Origin: Oscillibacter valericigenes
GTDB taxonomy: Bacteria; Bacillota; Clostridia; Oscillospirales; Oscillospiraceae
Assembly (NCBI RefSeq): GCF_021531315.1
Contig: NZ_JAFBIQ010000009.1
Coordinates: forward strand, 22,411-86,410
Direction: 5' to 3'
Length of the DNA stretch: 64,000 nt
The position numbers and the translations under genes are program-made. Below, piece by piece: positions 50,211-59,192 of the stretch (position 1 is the first letter of the stretch; every line of letters begins with the position of its first letter). The notes under the pieces were generated by a model. It had not been told where the DNA came from, did no database searches, and was given only the letters and a program-made list of their open reading frames with translations.

Positions 50211-51425
50211 TCACGCGGCCCGCGCGCTCTCCACGCTGAGAGCGCGGCTGTGGACGATGGGCTGCCAGCTCCTTGTGCGGCTGACGAGCGAGACGATCTG
50301 GATCGGCAGCCAGGCCGCCATGAAGAGCGGGAACCCCATGATCGTCCGTATGATGCGCCGGTCGCGGTAGCCACCGAGGACGGCAAGCAGCGCGGCAAAG
50401 GCCATCAGCCCCAGCGTGCTCGCGGCAAGCGAGAGCGCACCGCTCAGCACGAGGGACGGCAGTGTTCCTCCCATGAGCGCGGAGATGAGCGTGAGCGTCA
50501 GCGGCAGGAGCATGAGCGCCTGCAAAAACGGTGCGTTGACGATCAGCAGCGAATCGAGCGCGCGCAGCGGCGCGCTTCCCCGCAGGGCAGCGGCGAGCGC
50601 CGCGTCCATTTTCACCGCAGCGTCCATGATGCCGCTGCACCAGCGGCGGCGCTGGCGGAGCGATACCTCGAAGTCGTTCGGCGCCTCGTCGTAGGTCAGC
50701 GCGTTCGGCACAAAGCAGACGCGCACGCCGTTTGCCGCGCACAGCGCGGCAAACTCCGCGTCCTCGGCGATGGTCGAGGTGTTCCAGCCGCCGAAGCGCT
50801 CGAGCACCGCGCGGTGGACGGCAAAGCCCGTGCCGACGAGCTTGGAGGAGAGGCCGCAGCTCATGCGGGCGCGGGAGAAGAAGGTGTCAAAGAGCGTGAA
50901 GTACAGCCCGTAGCAGCCCGAGAGCCACGAATCGTATGGATTTTTCACGCGCATTGCTCCCTTGCAGACCTGCGCGCCCGCGCAGAAGGCGTCGTTCATG
51001 CGCGCAAGGAACTGCGCGTCGGCGACATTGTCCGCGTCAAAGACGCAGAAGGCATCGTAGCCGCGCGGCAGCAGCCATGCGACCGCCTCGTGCAGTGCGT
51101 CGCCCTTGCAGCAGACCGGCTCAAAGCAGCGGAATATCTTCGCGCCCGCTGTGAGCGCCGCGGCCTCGGTGTTGTCGGTGCAGTTGTTGGGGATCACGAA
51201 AATATCATAGAGCGCATTGGGGTAGTCCTGTTCCCTCAGGCTCTCTACCAGCGCGCCGATGACGGCCTCCTCGTTCCGCGCGGCGACGAGGCAGGCAAAG
51301 CGCGTGCGCGGCGCGCAGCGCGCATAGGGTCTTGGCTTTTTCAGCGCGAAGAGCGCCACGGCGAGGAACCACAGGCTTGCTGCCTTCAAAAGCAGCGTCA
51401 AAATCACGATCCATGTATCGAGCAT
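50211..51425 (-). CDS. Membrane glycosyltransferase, family 2
   Basis: The 404-residue protein has an N-terminal helix (6-27), a GT-A domain with LVAARNEEAVIGALVESLRE, the metal-binding FDADN at 129-133, a TIAEDAEFA motif and QRRRWCSG near 275, then four C-terminal helices. This is the processive GT2 layout (N-acetylglucosaminyl- or cellulose-synthase-like). It probably makes or exports a surface polysaccharide; donor and acceptor are unknown. Confidence 0.9.
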   Translation of the reverse strand: MLDTWIVILTLLLKAASLWFLAVALFALKKPRPYARCAPRTRFACLVAARNEEAVIGALVESLREQDYPNALYDIFVIPNNCTDNTEAAALTAGAKIFRCFEPVCCKGDALHEAVAWLLPRGYDAFCVFDADNVADAQFLARMNDAFCAGAQVCKGAMRVKNPYDSWLSGCYGLYFTLFDTFFSRARMSCGLSSKLVGTGFAVHRAVLERFGGWNTSTIAEDAEFAALCAANGVRVCFVPNALTYDEAPNDFEVSLRQRRRWCSGIMDAAVKMDAALAAALRGSAPLRALDSLLIVNAPFLQALMLLPLTLTLISALMGGTLPSLVLSGALSLAASTLGLMAFAALLAVLGGYRDRRIIRTIMGFPLFMAAWLPIQIVSLVSRTRSWQPIVHSRALSVESARAA

Positions 51426-51428
51426 AGG

Positions 51429-51480
51429 AAAAGACCGCCTCTCACTTGGGATAAGCCAAGCATAGCAGGCGGTCTTTTGT
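51429..51480. terminator. Bidirectional terminator
   Basis: AAAAGACCGCCT (51429-51440) pairs with AGGCGGTCTTTT (51467-51478), with an inner CTTGG/CCAAG. It ends the kinase gene on the minus strand. Confidence 0.8.
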
Positions 51481-51531
51481 TTTGTGCTTTGATTTTCTTT
51501 AAGCCTTTTTTAAGACTTTATGTCGAAATCG

Positions 51532-53430
51532 TTACTCCGTGCGCGGCAGGGCAAAGCCGACCTTGAAGAGGTCGCCGTCGATGGCGATGGAAAAGCTGCC
51601 CTTTTGCAGCTCCACAAGGCTCCTTGCGATGTTCAGCCCCAGCCCGCTGCCCTCGGTCGTGCGCGAGCTGTCGCCGCGCACAAAGCGCTCCATCAGTTCG
51701 TCGGGGTCGATGTTGAGCGCGTCGCGCGAGATGTTCTTGAATGAGAACGCCACCCTCTCCCCCTCGCGCTTTGCGCCGATATAGAGCCGCGTACCCTCGC
51801 AGGCGTACTTGCAGGCGTTGGAGAGCAGGTTATCCAGCACACGCCACATCAGCGCACCGTCGCACAGGCAGTAGAGCTCCTCGTCCGGCAGCGTCACCAC
51901 CGGCTCGAGCCGTGCGGCGGAGAGCCGCTCGGCGTACTCGCCCACCGTCTGGTCAATGAGCTCGCGCACGCTGCGCCGCGCGAGGTGGCAGGGGATGTTG
52001 CCCGTCGACGCCTTGGACATCTCGACGAGATCCACCGTCAGCTTTTTGAGCTTATGCGCCTGTCGGTCAAGTGCCGCGAGGTATTCCCGCTCCTGCTCGC
52101 TCGTGTGCTCGCGTTGGAGAAGATCAACATAGTTGATGATGCTTGTGAGCGGCGTTTTGATGTCGTGCGAGACATTGGTGATGAGCTCGGTTTTGAGCCG
52201 CTCGCTCTTGAGCCGCTGCTCCACCGCGATGCTCATGCCGCGGCTGATGGCGTTGAGGTTTTCGCCGTGGCGGCGGAGGTCGAAGTACATCCGCGAGGTA
52301 TCGACCTGCGAGGTGAGGTCGCCCGCGGCGAGGGCCTCGCCGCCCCTTTGCAGCCGCCGCAGCTGCATGGAAAAGAGGCAGGCAGCGACAGAGAGGACGA
52401 GCAGCGTCAGTAGCAGCGGCCCCGCCGCGTGGTTGCTCTCAAAGGCGATGAGCAGCGCGCTCACCGCGCAGCAGCCCACCGCCGTGCGCCACACGAGCGG
52501 AATGCCGCGCACAAAGCCCGCCAGCGCGCCGCCAAGCGTCTTCGTGCCGCGCCAGCACCACCGCAAAAAACGGCGGCAGAGCCGAAGGAGCCAGCAGCAG
52601 ACCGTATTCTCCCACCATTTTCCGAGCTTCACGCGGGCGCAGAGCGTCGTCCAGAACGCAAGGAAAAGCGCATAGGCGAGCGCGGCAAAGGCAATCAAAA
52701 GGGCGAGCACGATCGGATCGAAGCGGTCAAGGCGGTACTCCACGCTCTCCACTGCGGCGGCGACAAGCAAACCGCCTCCGCCGAGAAGGAGCAGCGCATA
52801 GAGATCAAAGGGGAGCTTCTCCTGCCAGCCGGCGACCGCCTCCTCGCGCCCCGGCCTGCGCCCCGCGGCGCGGGCGAGGAAGATGAAGAGGAACAGCTCC
52901 GCGGCTGCACAGGCGATCACGACCGCCGCTGCGTGCGGCGCAAGGCGCGTCATCGCGCCGTAGAAGTCCCGCGCCCGATAGACGCTGTCCTGCGCGGGAT
53001 AGTCCGCGGCGATGTAGCTGCGGAACACAACACCGTCCTGCGCCATCTCGCCCCACCAGCCCGTCACGGGAATATCGCCTGTGCGGTGGTTATCGAAGAG
53101 GATGGTGCCCGCCTCGTCCTCGATCGAAAAGCGGATGTTCGTGGAGCGGTCGTCGGCAGGATACCATCTGTCATACTTCGCCAGCACCTTCGCCAGCACC
53201 TCCGCCTGCCCGTTCTCTGCATAATAGTGGTAGCTGTCGTAAACATGGCTCATCTCGCGGTAGACCGCGCTCGAGCAGATGCTGCTTTCATAAAAGTCTC
53301 CGCGCAGATCGCCGCTGTAATTAAATGCGAGCGCCGCGCCGTAGCTCAAAAGCACCGGCACGAGCGCGACGGCAAGGAAAAAGGCCGCCGCCTTGGCCCA
53401 GAAGCCTCCGGCCCAGTCGTTATGCTTCAT
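51532..53430 (-). CDS. Sensor histidine kinase with multi-helix membrane domain
   Basis: The 632-residue kinase has an N-terminal helix (11-31), an extracellular part of about 120 residues (RGDFYESSICSSAVYREMSH), then about six more helices (150-365). A HAMP-like linker follows, then the phospho-acceptor block NVSHDIKTPLTSIINYVDLL, N box DNLLSNACKYA and G boxes ending GLGLNIARSLVEL. GGAGGA precedes the ATG, which overlaps the regulator gene by 11 bases. Resembles VanS/YclK-like kinases with extended membrane parts; stimulus unknown. Confidence 0.9.
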   Translation of the reverse strand: MKHNDWAGGFWAKAAAFFLAVALVPVLLSYGAALAFNYSGDLRGDFYESSICSSAVYREMSHVYDSYHYYAENGQAEVLAKVLAKYDRWYPADDRSTNIRFSIEDEAGTILFDNHRTGDIPVTGWWGEMAQDGVVFRSYIAADYPAQDSVYRARDFYGAMTRLAPHAAAVVIACAAAELFLFIFLARAAGRRPGREEAVAGWQEKLPFDLYALLLLGGGGLLVAAAVESVEYRLDRFDPIVLALLIAFAALAYALFLAFWTTLCARVKLGKWWENTVCCWLLRLCRRFLRWCWRGTKTLGGALAGFVRGIPLVWRTAVGCCAVSALLIAFESNHAAGPLLLTLLVLSVAACLFSMQLRRLQRGGEALAAGDLTSQVDTSRMYFDLRRHGENLNAISRGMSIAVEQRLKSERLKTELITNVSHDIKTPLTSIINYVDLLQREHTSEQEREYLAALDRQAHKLKKLTVDLVEMSKASTGNIPCHLARRSVRELIDQTVGEYAERLSAARLEPVVTLPDEELYCLCDGALMWRVLDNLLSNACKYACEGTRLYIGAKREGERVAFSFKNISRDALNIDPDELMERFVRGDSSRTTEGSGLGLNIARSLVELQKGSFSIAIDGDLFKVGFALPRTE

Positions 53431-54130
53431 GGCGAATGTCCTCCATCTTGTAGCCGAGCCCCCACACCACCTTCAGATAGCGCGGCTCGGACGGGTCGAT
53501 CTCGATCTTCTGGCGCAGGTGACGAATGTGTACCGCTACGCTGGTTTCCGCGCCGAGGGCGTTTTCGTTCCACACCAGTTCATAGATCTGGCTGCTGGAG
53601 TAGATGCGTCCGGGCGATTTGATGAGGAGCTGCAAAATGTTGAACTCCAGCGGCGTGAGGCTGACGCTCTCGCCGTCCACCGTCACGCTCTTTGCTTCCT
53701 CGTTGAGCGTCACGCCGCCGACCGTATAGACGCCGCGCTCCGGCGCGGTCTCCGGCTTTGCCCCGAGCAGCGTATAGCGCCGCAGCTGCGACTTCACGCG
53801 GGCGAGCACCTCGACGGTGTCGAAGGGCTTCGTGATATAATCGTCCGCGCCGACATTCAGCCCCAGCACCTTGTCGCTGCTCTCGCTCTTGGCGGTGAGC
53901 AGAATGATGGGCGCGTTGCTCTCGCGGCGGATGGCGGCGGTCGCGGCGATGCCGTCGAGCCCCGGCATCATGATGTCCATGAGGACGAGGTGGATGTCGT
54001 TTTTCCGCACGGTCTCGACCGCCTCCGCGCCGTTGTAGGCCTCGAAAATGCGGTAGTCCCCGCCGGAGAGATAAATTTTCAGCGCGGCGACGATATCGCG
54101 GTCGTCATCGCAGACAAGAATATTGTGCAT
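53420..54130 (-). CDS. OmpR-type response regulator
   Basis: The 236-residue regulator has receiver residues DDD (8-10), D52 in LVLMDIMMPG, LTAKSESSDK and KPF, then a winged helix ending IRHLRQKIEIDPSEPRYLKV with VWGLGYK. GGGGAGGA sets ATG 54130. It is the first gene of the pair with the kinase at 51532 and is divergent from pstS. Confidence 0.93.
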   Translation of the reverse strand: MHNILVCDDDRDIVAALKIYLSGGDYRIFEAYNGAEAVETVRKNDIHLVLMDIMMPGLDGIAATAAIRRESNAPIILLTAKSESSDKVLGLNVGADDYITKPFDTVEVLARVKSQLRRYTLLGAKPETAPERGVYTVGGVTLNEEAKSVTVDGESVSLTPLEFNILQLLIKSPGRIYSSSQIYELVWNENALGAETSVAVHIRHLRQKIEIDPSEPRYLKVVWGLGYKMEDIRHEA

Positions 54131-54304
54131 GGTCTTCCTCCCCATCCTCTGTGCAGCGTCCCATCGGGCTTTTCTGCGTCTACTCTACCACCGCCGCCTT
54201 AAAAGGAAAAGAGGAATTGTTTTAATTTTCTCTTAAAATTGCCCGCCTGACCGCTTTTGAGCGCGAGAGCGCATTGAAATGCCCTTCTTTTTGCGCTGTT
54301 TCCC

Positions 54305-54345
54305 ATTTTACCGCGATTTTACAAAAGGCGGCTTTCGCATTTTAC
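54305..54345 (+). promoter_or_regulatory. Pho-box-like direct repeats before pstS
   Basis: ATTTTAC occurs at 54305, 54316 and 54339, spacings 11 and 23, the helical period seen in PhoP/PhoB boxes. TATGCT near 54356 may be the -10 box. Confidence 0.55.
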
Positions 54346-54416
54346 AGTGCTTCGGTATGCTGTGAGCTGTGGAACGAAGAAAGTCCAAAATCAAAAATCG
54401 AAACGAGGAATGAACG

Positions 54417-55289
54417 ATGAAAAAGGCCCTTGCACTTGTGCTCACCGCTGTGATGAGCCTTTCGCTGCTCGCCGGCTGCGGCAGCAAGACGACCACTCCC
54501 GATGCTCCCACGACCCCCGACCGGCCCCAGCAGGCCGAGGAAAAGCTCAGCGGCAGCGTATCCACCAACGGCTCGACCTCGATGGAGAAGGTCATCGGCG
54601 CGCTCAGCGAGCAGTTCATGGCCGACAACAGCGGCGTGAGCGTCACCTACGACCCCACCGGCTCCGGTGCGGGCATCGAGGCTGCCGGCAACGGCAGCGC
54701 CGACATCGGGCTTTCCTCCCGCGCCCTCAAGGACGAGGAGAAGTCCGGCGGCCTGACCGAGACCGTGGTCGCCCTCGACGGCATTGCCGTCATCGTCAAC
54801 GCGGGCAGCAAGGTCGAGGATCTCTCCGTCGAGCAGATCGCCAAGATCTTCACCGGTGAGATCACCGACTGGAGCGAGGTCGGCGGCGAGGTCGGCAAGA
54901 TCTCCTGCATCGGCCGTGAGGCGGGCAGCGGCACGCGCGACGGCTTCGAGTCCATCACCGGCACCAAGGATGCCTGCAAGCTCGATCAGGAGCTGACCTC
55001 CACCGGCGGCGTCATTGAGGCCGTCGCGGGCAACACCAACGCCATCGGCTATGCCTCCCTCTCCGCGGTCGAGGGCAAGGACACCGCCAAGGCCGTGACG
55101 GTTGGCGGCGTCGCCTGCACCGAGGCGACCGTCCTCGACGGCAGCTACGCCATCCAGCGCCCCTTTGTGCTCGTGACCAAGACCGACGCGACCCTCTCCC
55201 CTGCGGCGCAGGCCTTCTTTGACTATGCCACCTCCCCTGCCGTGAACGACCTCATCAAGGCCGCGGGCGCGGTGCCTGTCGCGAAGTAA
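54417..55289 (+). CDS. pstS: Phosphate-binding lipoprotein PstS
   Basis: The 290-residue protein has a lipobox (LLAGC, Cys21), a short Thr/Pro linker and the PstS phosphate-binding fold: SVSTNGSTSMEKVIGALSEQ, the TYDPTGSGAGIEAAGNGSAD phosphate loop, GREAGSGTRDGFESI, and GGVIEAVAGNTNAIGYASLS. It captures phosphate outside the cell for PstCAB. GAGGAATG gives the start. Confidence 0.95.
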   Translation: MKKALALVLTAVMSLSLLAGCGSKTTTPDAPTTPDRPQQAEEKLSGSVSTNGSTSMEKVIGALSEQFMADNSGVSVTYDPTGSGAGIEAAGNGSADIGLSSRALKDEEKSGGLTETVVALDGIAVIVNAGSKVEDLSVEQIAKIFTGEITDWSEVGGEVGKISCIGREAGSGTRDGFESITGTKDACKLDQELTSTGGVIEAVAGNTNAIGYASLSAVEGKDTAKAVTVGGVACTEATVLDGSYAIQRPFVLVTKTDATLSPAAQAFFDYATSPAVNDLIKAAGAVPVAK

Positions 55290-55294
55290 ACACC

Positions 55295-56239
55295 ATGGCG
55301 GCTGAATACATCTCTCCGGCGGCAGAGGGCGCAAGGCCCTCCGCCGCGCCGCCGCATCACATCGGCGCGCGCAAAACAATGGAAGCTCTCCTGCACCTGC
55401 TCTTTCTGCTCTGCGGCGTGGTGGCTGTGGCCTTTGTGCTGCTCATCAGCATCTATCTCATTCTCTCGGGCATCCCCGCCATCCGCGAGATCGGCCTGTT
55501 TCAATTCCTGCTGGGCAGGGTCTGGGATCCCACCAACACCACCACCGGCGCACAGTACGGCATCCTTGCTTTCATCCTGACCTCTGTTTACGGCACGGCG
55601 GGTGCCATCCTCATCGGCGTTCCGGTGGGACTGCTGACGGCGGTATTTCTCGCCCGCGTCGCCCCGCCGCGGCTTGCGGCCATCCTCCGCACGGCGGTGC
55701 AGCTGCTCGCGGGCATCCCCTCGGTGGTCTACGGCCTCGTCGGCATGATCGTGCTCGTCCCCGCCATTCAGAAAACCTTTTCCCTCAGCTCGGGTGCGTG
55801 TCTGCTCGCGGCGATCCTCGTGCTGGCGGTGATGATCCTCCCGTCCATCATCAATATATCGGAAACGGCGCTGCGCGCCGTGCCGCATGAATACGAGGAG
55901 GCCTCGCTCGCGCTCGGCGCGACGGAGCTGGAAACGAGCTTCCGCGTCGTTCTGCCCGCCGCGCGCAGCGGCGTGGCGACGGCTGTGGTGCTCGGCGTGG
56001 GCCGCGCCATCGGCGAGGCCATGGCCATCATCATGGTCGCGGGCAATGTCTCCAATATGCCGGGACTCTTCACGCCCGTGCGCTTTCTCACCACCGGCAT
56101 CGTCTCCGGCATGGCCTACGCGCAGGTGGGCAGCCTCTACCAGCAGGCGCTCTACTCCATCGCGCTGGTGCTCTTTCTCTTCATCATGCTCATCAATGTG
56201 GTGCTCAACCGCTTCATCAAAAAGCGGAAGGAGGACTGA
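55295..56239 (+). CDS. pstC: Phosphate ABC permease PstC
   Basis: The 314-residue permease has six helices with the binding-protein-dependent transport motif EEASLALGATELETSFRVVL near 205 and the family start (FQFLLGRVWDPT). The first 30 residues are polar and variable; the ribosome binding site for 55295 is weak, and translation may be coupled to pstS, which ends five bases upstream. Confidence 0.94.
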   Translation: MAAEYISPAAEGARPSAAPPHHIGARKTMEALLHLLFLLCGVVAVAFVLLISIYLILSGIPAIREIGLFQFLLGRVWDPTNTTTGAQYGILAFILTSVYGTAGAILIGVPVGLLTAVFLARVAPPRLAAILRTAVQLLAGIPSVVYGLVGMIVLVPAIQKTFSLSSGACLLAAILVLAVMILPSIINISETALRAVPHEYEEASLALGATELETSFRVVLPAARSGVATAVVLGVGRAIGEAMAIIMVAGNVSNMPGLFTPVRFLTTGIVSGMAYAQVGSLYQQALYSIALVLFLFIMLINVVLNRFIKKRKED

Positions 56240-56241
56240 AA

Positions 56242-57105
56242 ATGGAACGAAAGCTTCCCCCGCGCCGCCGCGCCTATGATCTCGCCATGCGCGCGCTCGT
56301 TTGGCTGAGTGCGCTGCTCACCTGCACGCTGCTCGTTTTCCTCATCGGCTACATCTTCTATCGCGGCGCGGGCAGCGTGACCTGGGATTTCCTCACCGGC
56401 ACGACCAGCTATCTCAAGGACACCATCGGCATCCTGCCGAACATCCTCAACACGCTCTATATCATTCTCCTCGCCATGGTCATCGTCCTGCCGCTCGGCG
56501 TGGGTGCCGCCATCTACCTCACCGAGTACGCCGCAAACCGCAGGGTCGTCGAGCTCATCGAATTTGCCACCGAAACCCTCACGGGCATTCCCTCCATCAT
56601 CTTCGGCCTCGTCGGTATGCTCTTTTTTGTGCAGAAGATGAATTTGCAGGCGGGCGTGCTCGCGGGCAGCCTGACGCTCGTGGTGATGATATTGCCCACC
56701 ATCGTCCGCACGACGCAGGAGAGCTTGAAGACCGTGCCTCAGTCCTACCGCGAGGGCGCGCTGGCGCTCGGTGCGGGCAAGTGGCGCATGGTGCGCACGG
56801 TCGTTCTGCCGAACGCCGTGGACGGCATCGTGACCGGCTGCATCCTGGCGGTCGGGCGCATCGTGGGTGAGAGCGCGGCGCTTCTCTATACCGCGGGTTT
56901 CGGGCTGGTGCTCAACGATTTTCTCACCGCGCTGCACTCGTCCTCCGCCACGCTGACGGTCGCGCTCTATGTCTACGCGAACGACCGCGGGCGCACGGAT
57001 GTCGCCTTTTCCATCGCGAGCGTTTTGATGCTGCTCACGCTCGTCATCAATCTCACCGCGGCACTCACGGGCCGCAGGCTCAAAAAGAACGGAGGGACCC
57101 CATAA
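56242..57105 (+). CDS. pstA: Phosphate ABC permease PstA
   Basis: The 287-residue permease has six helices, the PstA loop [20 protein letters not shown] and coupling helix [20 protein letters not shown]. It forms the membrane channel with PstC. It starts two bases after pstC, with AAGGAGG inside the pstC end. Confidence 0.95.
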   Translation: MERKLPPRRRAYDLAMRALVWLSALLTCTLLVFLIGYIFYRGAGSVTWDFLTGTTSYLKDTIGILPNILNTLYIILLAMVIVLPLGVGAAIYLTEYAANRRVVELIEFATETLTGIPSIIFGLVGMLFFVQKMNLQAGVLAGSLTLVVMILPTIVRTTQESLKTVPQSYREGALALGAGKWRMVRTVVLPNAVDGIVTGCILAVGRIVGESAALLYTAGFGLVLNDFLTALHSSSATLTVALYVYANDRGRTDVAFSIASVLMLLTLVINLTAALTGRRLKKNGGTP

Positions 57106-57106
57106 A

Positions 57107-57865
57107 ATGGAAGCTCCCATCATTGAAACAAAAGCCCTGAACCTCTGGTACGGGCCGAACCACGCGCTCAAGGATATTTCCATCGCCATTCCCGCGCACG
57201 AGATCACGGCCTTCATCGGCCCGTCCGGCTGCGGCAAATCGACCTTCCTGCGCACGCTCGACCGCATGAACGACCTCATCCCCGGTGTGAAGATCACAGG
57301 CGAGGCGGACTTTCGCGGTGAGAATATTTACGCACCGAGCGTCGATGTGACATGGCTTAGAAAGCGCATCGGCATGGTCTTTCAAAAGGCCAATCCCTTC
57401 CCCATGAGCATTTACGACAACATCGCCTACGGCCCGCGCACGCACGGCGTGCGCAGTCGCGCGAAGCTCGACGAGATCGTGGAGAGCTCGCTGCGCGCCG
57501 CCGCCATTTGGGACGAGGTCAAGGACCGCCTGAAAAAAAGCGCGCTCGGTCTCTCCGGCGGCCAGCAGCAGCGGCTTTGCATCGCCCGCGCGCTCGCCGT
57601 CGAACCCGAGGTGCTGCTCATGGACGAGTCCACCAGCGCCCTCGATCCCATCTCGACGGCAAAGATCGAGGATCTTGTCAGCGAGCTGAAGGACCGCTAC
57701 ACCGTCGTCATGGTGACGCACAATATGCAGCAGGCGGCGCGCATTTCCGACAACACCGCCTTTTTCCTGCTCGGCGAGCTGGTGGAATTCAGCAAAACAG
57801 AGCAGCTCTTCTCTACGCCCGCCGACAAGCGGACCGAGGACTACATCACGGGGAGGTTCGGCTGA
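57107..57865 (+). CDS. pstB: Phosphate ABC ATPase PstB
   Basis: The 252-residue ATPase has Walker [10 protein letters not shown] at 38-46, signature LSGGQQQR, Walker [17 protein letters not shown] and a switch histidine in [12 protein letters not shown]. The D-loop region reads DESTSALD where most PstB have DEPCSALD, a conservative change. It powers PstCA. Its stop shares a base with the phoU ATG. Confidence 0.96.
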   Translation: MEAPIIETKALNLWYGPNHALKDISIAIPAHEITAFIGPSGCGKSTFLRTLDRMNDLIPGVKITGEADFRGENIYAPSVDVTWLRKRIGMVFQKANPFPMSIYDNIAYGPRTHGVRSRAKLDEIVESSLRAAAIWDEVKDRLKKSALGLSGGQQQRLCIARALAVEPEVLLMDESTSALDPISTAKIEDLVSELKDRYTVVMVTHNMQQAARISDNTAFFLLGELVEFSKTEQLFSTPADKRTEDYITGRFG

Positions 57866-58515
57866 TGCGAAATAAATTTGACGAGCAGCTCTCGCGGCTC
57901 AACCACGAAATGATCGAGATGGGCGCACTGTGCGAGGAGGTCATCGCCCGCGCGAGCCGTGCGCTCACGGAGAACGACAAGGGTCTTGCCGCAAGCATTG
58001 CGCCGCTCGACAGTGAGATCGACCAGAAGGAGCGCGACATCGAAAACCTCTGCCTCAAGCTCCTTTTGCAGCAGCAGCCGGTCGCGCGCGACCTGCGGCA
58101 GATCTCCGCGGCGCTCAAGATGATCACGGACATGGAGCGCATCGGCGATCAGGCCGAGGACATCGCCGAGATCATCGGCTTTCTCCGCGGCCACCAGTCG
58201 GAGGACAACGACCTGCTGCGTGAAATGGCGCGCGCCACCATTCGCATGGTGACGGAAAGCGTTGACGCATACGTGAAATGTGATACAATATTGGCAGAGC
58301 AGGTCATCGCAGCGGACGACGCTGTGGACGACTATTTTACGCAGGTCAAGGAGCGCCTGATCGGCAGGATCGCGCAAGATCCCGCCGTGGGCGAATACGC
58401 GCTCGACCTGCTGATGATCGCCAAATATTTTGAACGCATCGGAGACCATGCGACGAACATCGCCGAGTGGGTGATCTTCTCCGTCACAGGCGTTCATAAG
58501 GGGGAAGAAAAATGA
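57865..58515 (+). CDS. phoU: Phosphate signalling protein PhoU
   Basis: The 216-residue protein has two PhoU repeats, each a three-helix bundle, with metal-binding motifs: DMERIGDQAEDIAEI near 90 and YFERIGDHATNIAEWV near 195. PhoU links Pst transport to the kinase PhoR and lowers signalling when phosphate is plentiful. It overlaps pstB by one base and phoB by four. Confidence 0.95.
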   Translation: MRNKFDEQLSRLNHEMIEMGALCEEVIARASRALTENDKGLAASIAPLDSEIDQKERDIENLCLKLLLQQQPVARDLRQISAALKMITDMERIGDQAEDIAEIIGFLRGHQSEDNDLLREMARATIRMVTESVDAYVKCDTILAEQVIAADDAVDDYFTQVKERLIGRIAQDPAVGEYALDLLMIAKYFERIGDHATNIAEWVIFSVTGVHKGEEK

Positions 58516-59192
58516 TCTGGTGCGTGGAGGATGACGCGAGCATCCGCGACATTGAGGTGTACGCGCTCACTTCGACCGGCTTTGAAGCGCGCGGCTTTGC
58601 CGACGGCGATGCCTTCTGGGCGGCGCTGCAAAGGGAGGCCGCGCCGGAGCTGGTCGTGCTCGATGTGATGCTTCCCGGCACGGACGGCATCGAGCTGCTG
58701 CGCCGCCTTCGCGCGAGCGAGCGCTTCGCGCGCCTTCCTGTCGTGATGGCGACCGCCAAGGGCGCGGAATACGACAAAATTCAGGGCCTCGACCTCGGCG
58801 CAGACTACTACCTCACCAAGCCCTTCGGCGTGATGGAGTTTGTCTCCTGCGTCAAGGCCGTGCTGCGCCGCAGTGCCCCCACCTCCGCGGAGAGCGTGCT
58901 GCGCAGCGGCTCTCTCCTGCTTGATCCTGCCGGACACACCGTCACTGTTGACGGCGCGCGCGTGGAGCTGACCTATAAGGAATTTGAGCTGCTGCGGCTC
59001 TTCCTCTCCCATTCCGGCATGGTCTTCACGCGCGATCAGCTGATGGAAAAGGTCTGGGGCATGGATTACTGCGGCGAAACGCGCACGGTGGATATGCACA
59101 TCCGCACCCTGCGCCAAAAGCTCGCCGAGAGCGGCGCGCACATCGAGACGGTGCGCGGCGTGGGCTATCGATGGGAGGCGGCGGAGAAATGA
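58512..59192 (+). CDS. PhoB/PhoP-type response regulator
   Basis: The 226-residue regulator has receiver residues EDD (6-8), D51 in LVVLDVMLPG, MATAKGAEYD and KPF, then a winged helix ending HIRTLRQKLAESGAHIETVR. The gene lies between phoU and the kinase gene with overlaps on both sides, so it is the phosphate regulator that probably binds the repeats before pstS. Confidence 0.92.
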   Translation: MIWCVEDDASIRDIEVYALTSTGFEARGFADGDAFWAALQREAAPELVVLDVMLPGTDGIELLRRLRASERFARLPVVMATAKGAEYDKIQGLDLGADYYLTKPFGVMEFVSCVKAVLRRSAPTSAESVLRSGSLLLDPAGHTVTVDGARVELTYKEFELLRLFLSHSGMVFTRDQLMEKVWGMDYCGETRTVDMHIRTLRQKLAESGAHIETVRGVGYRWEAAEK

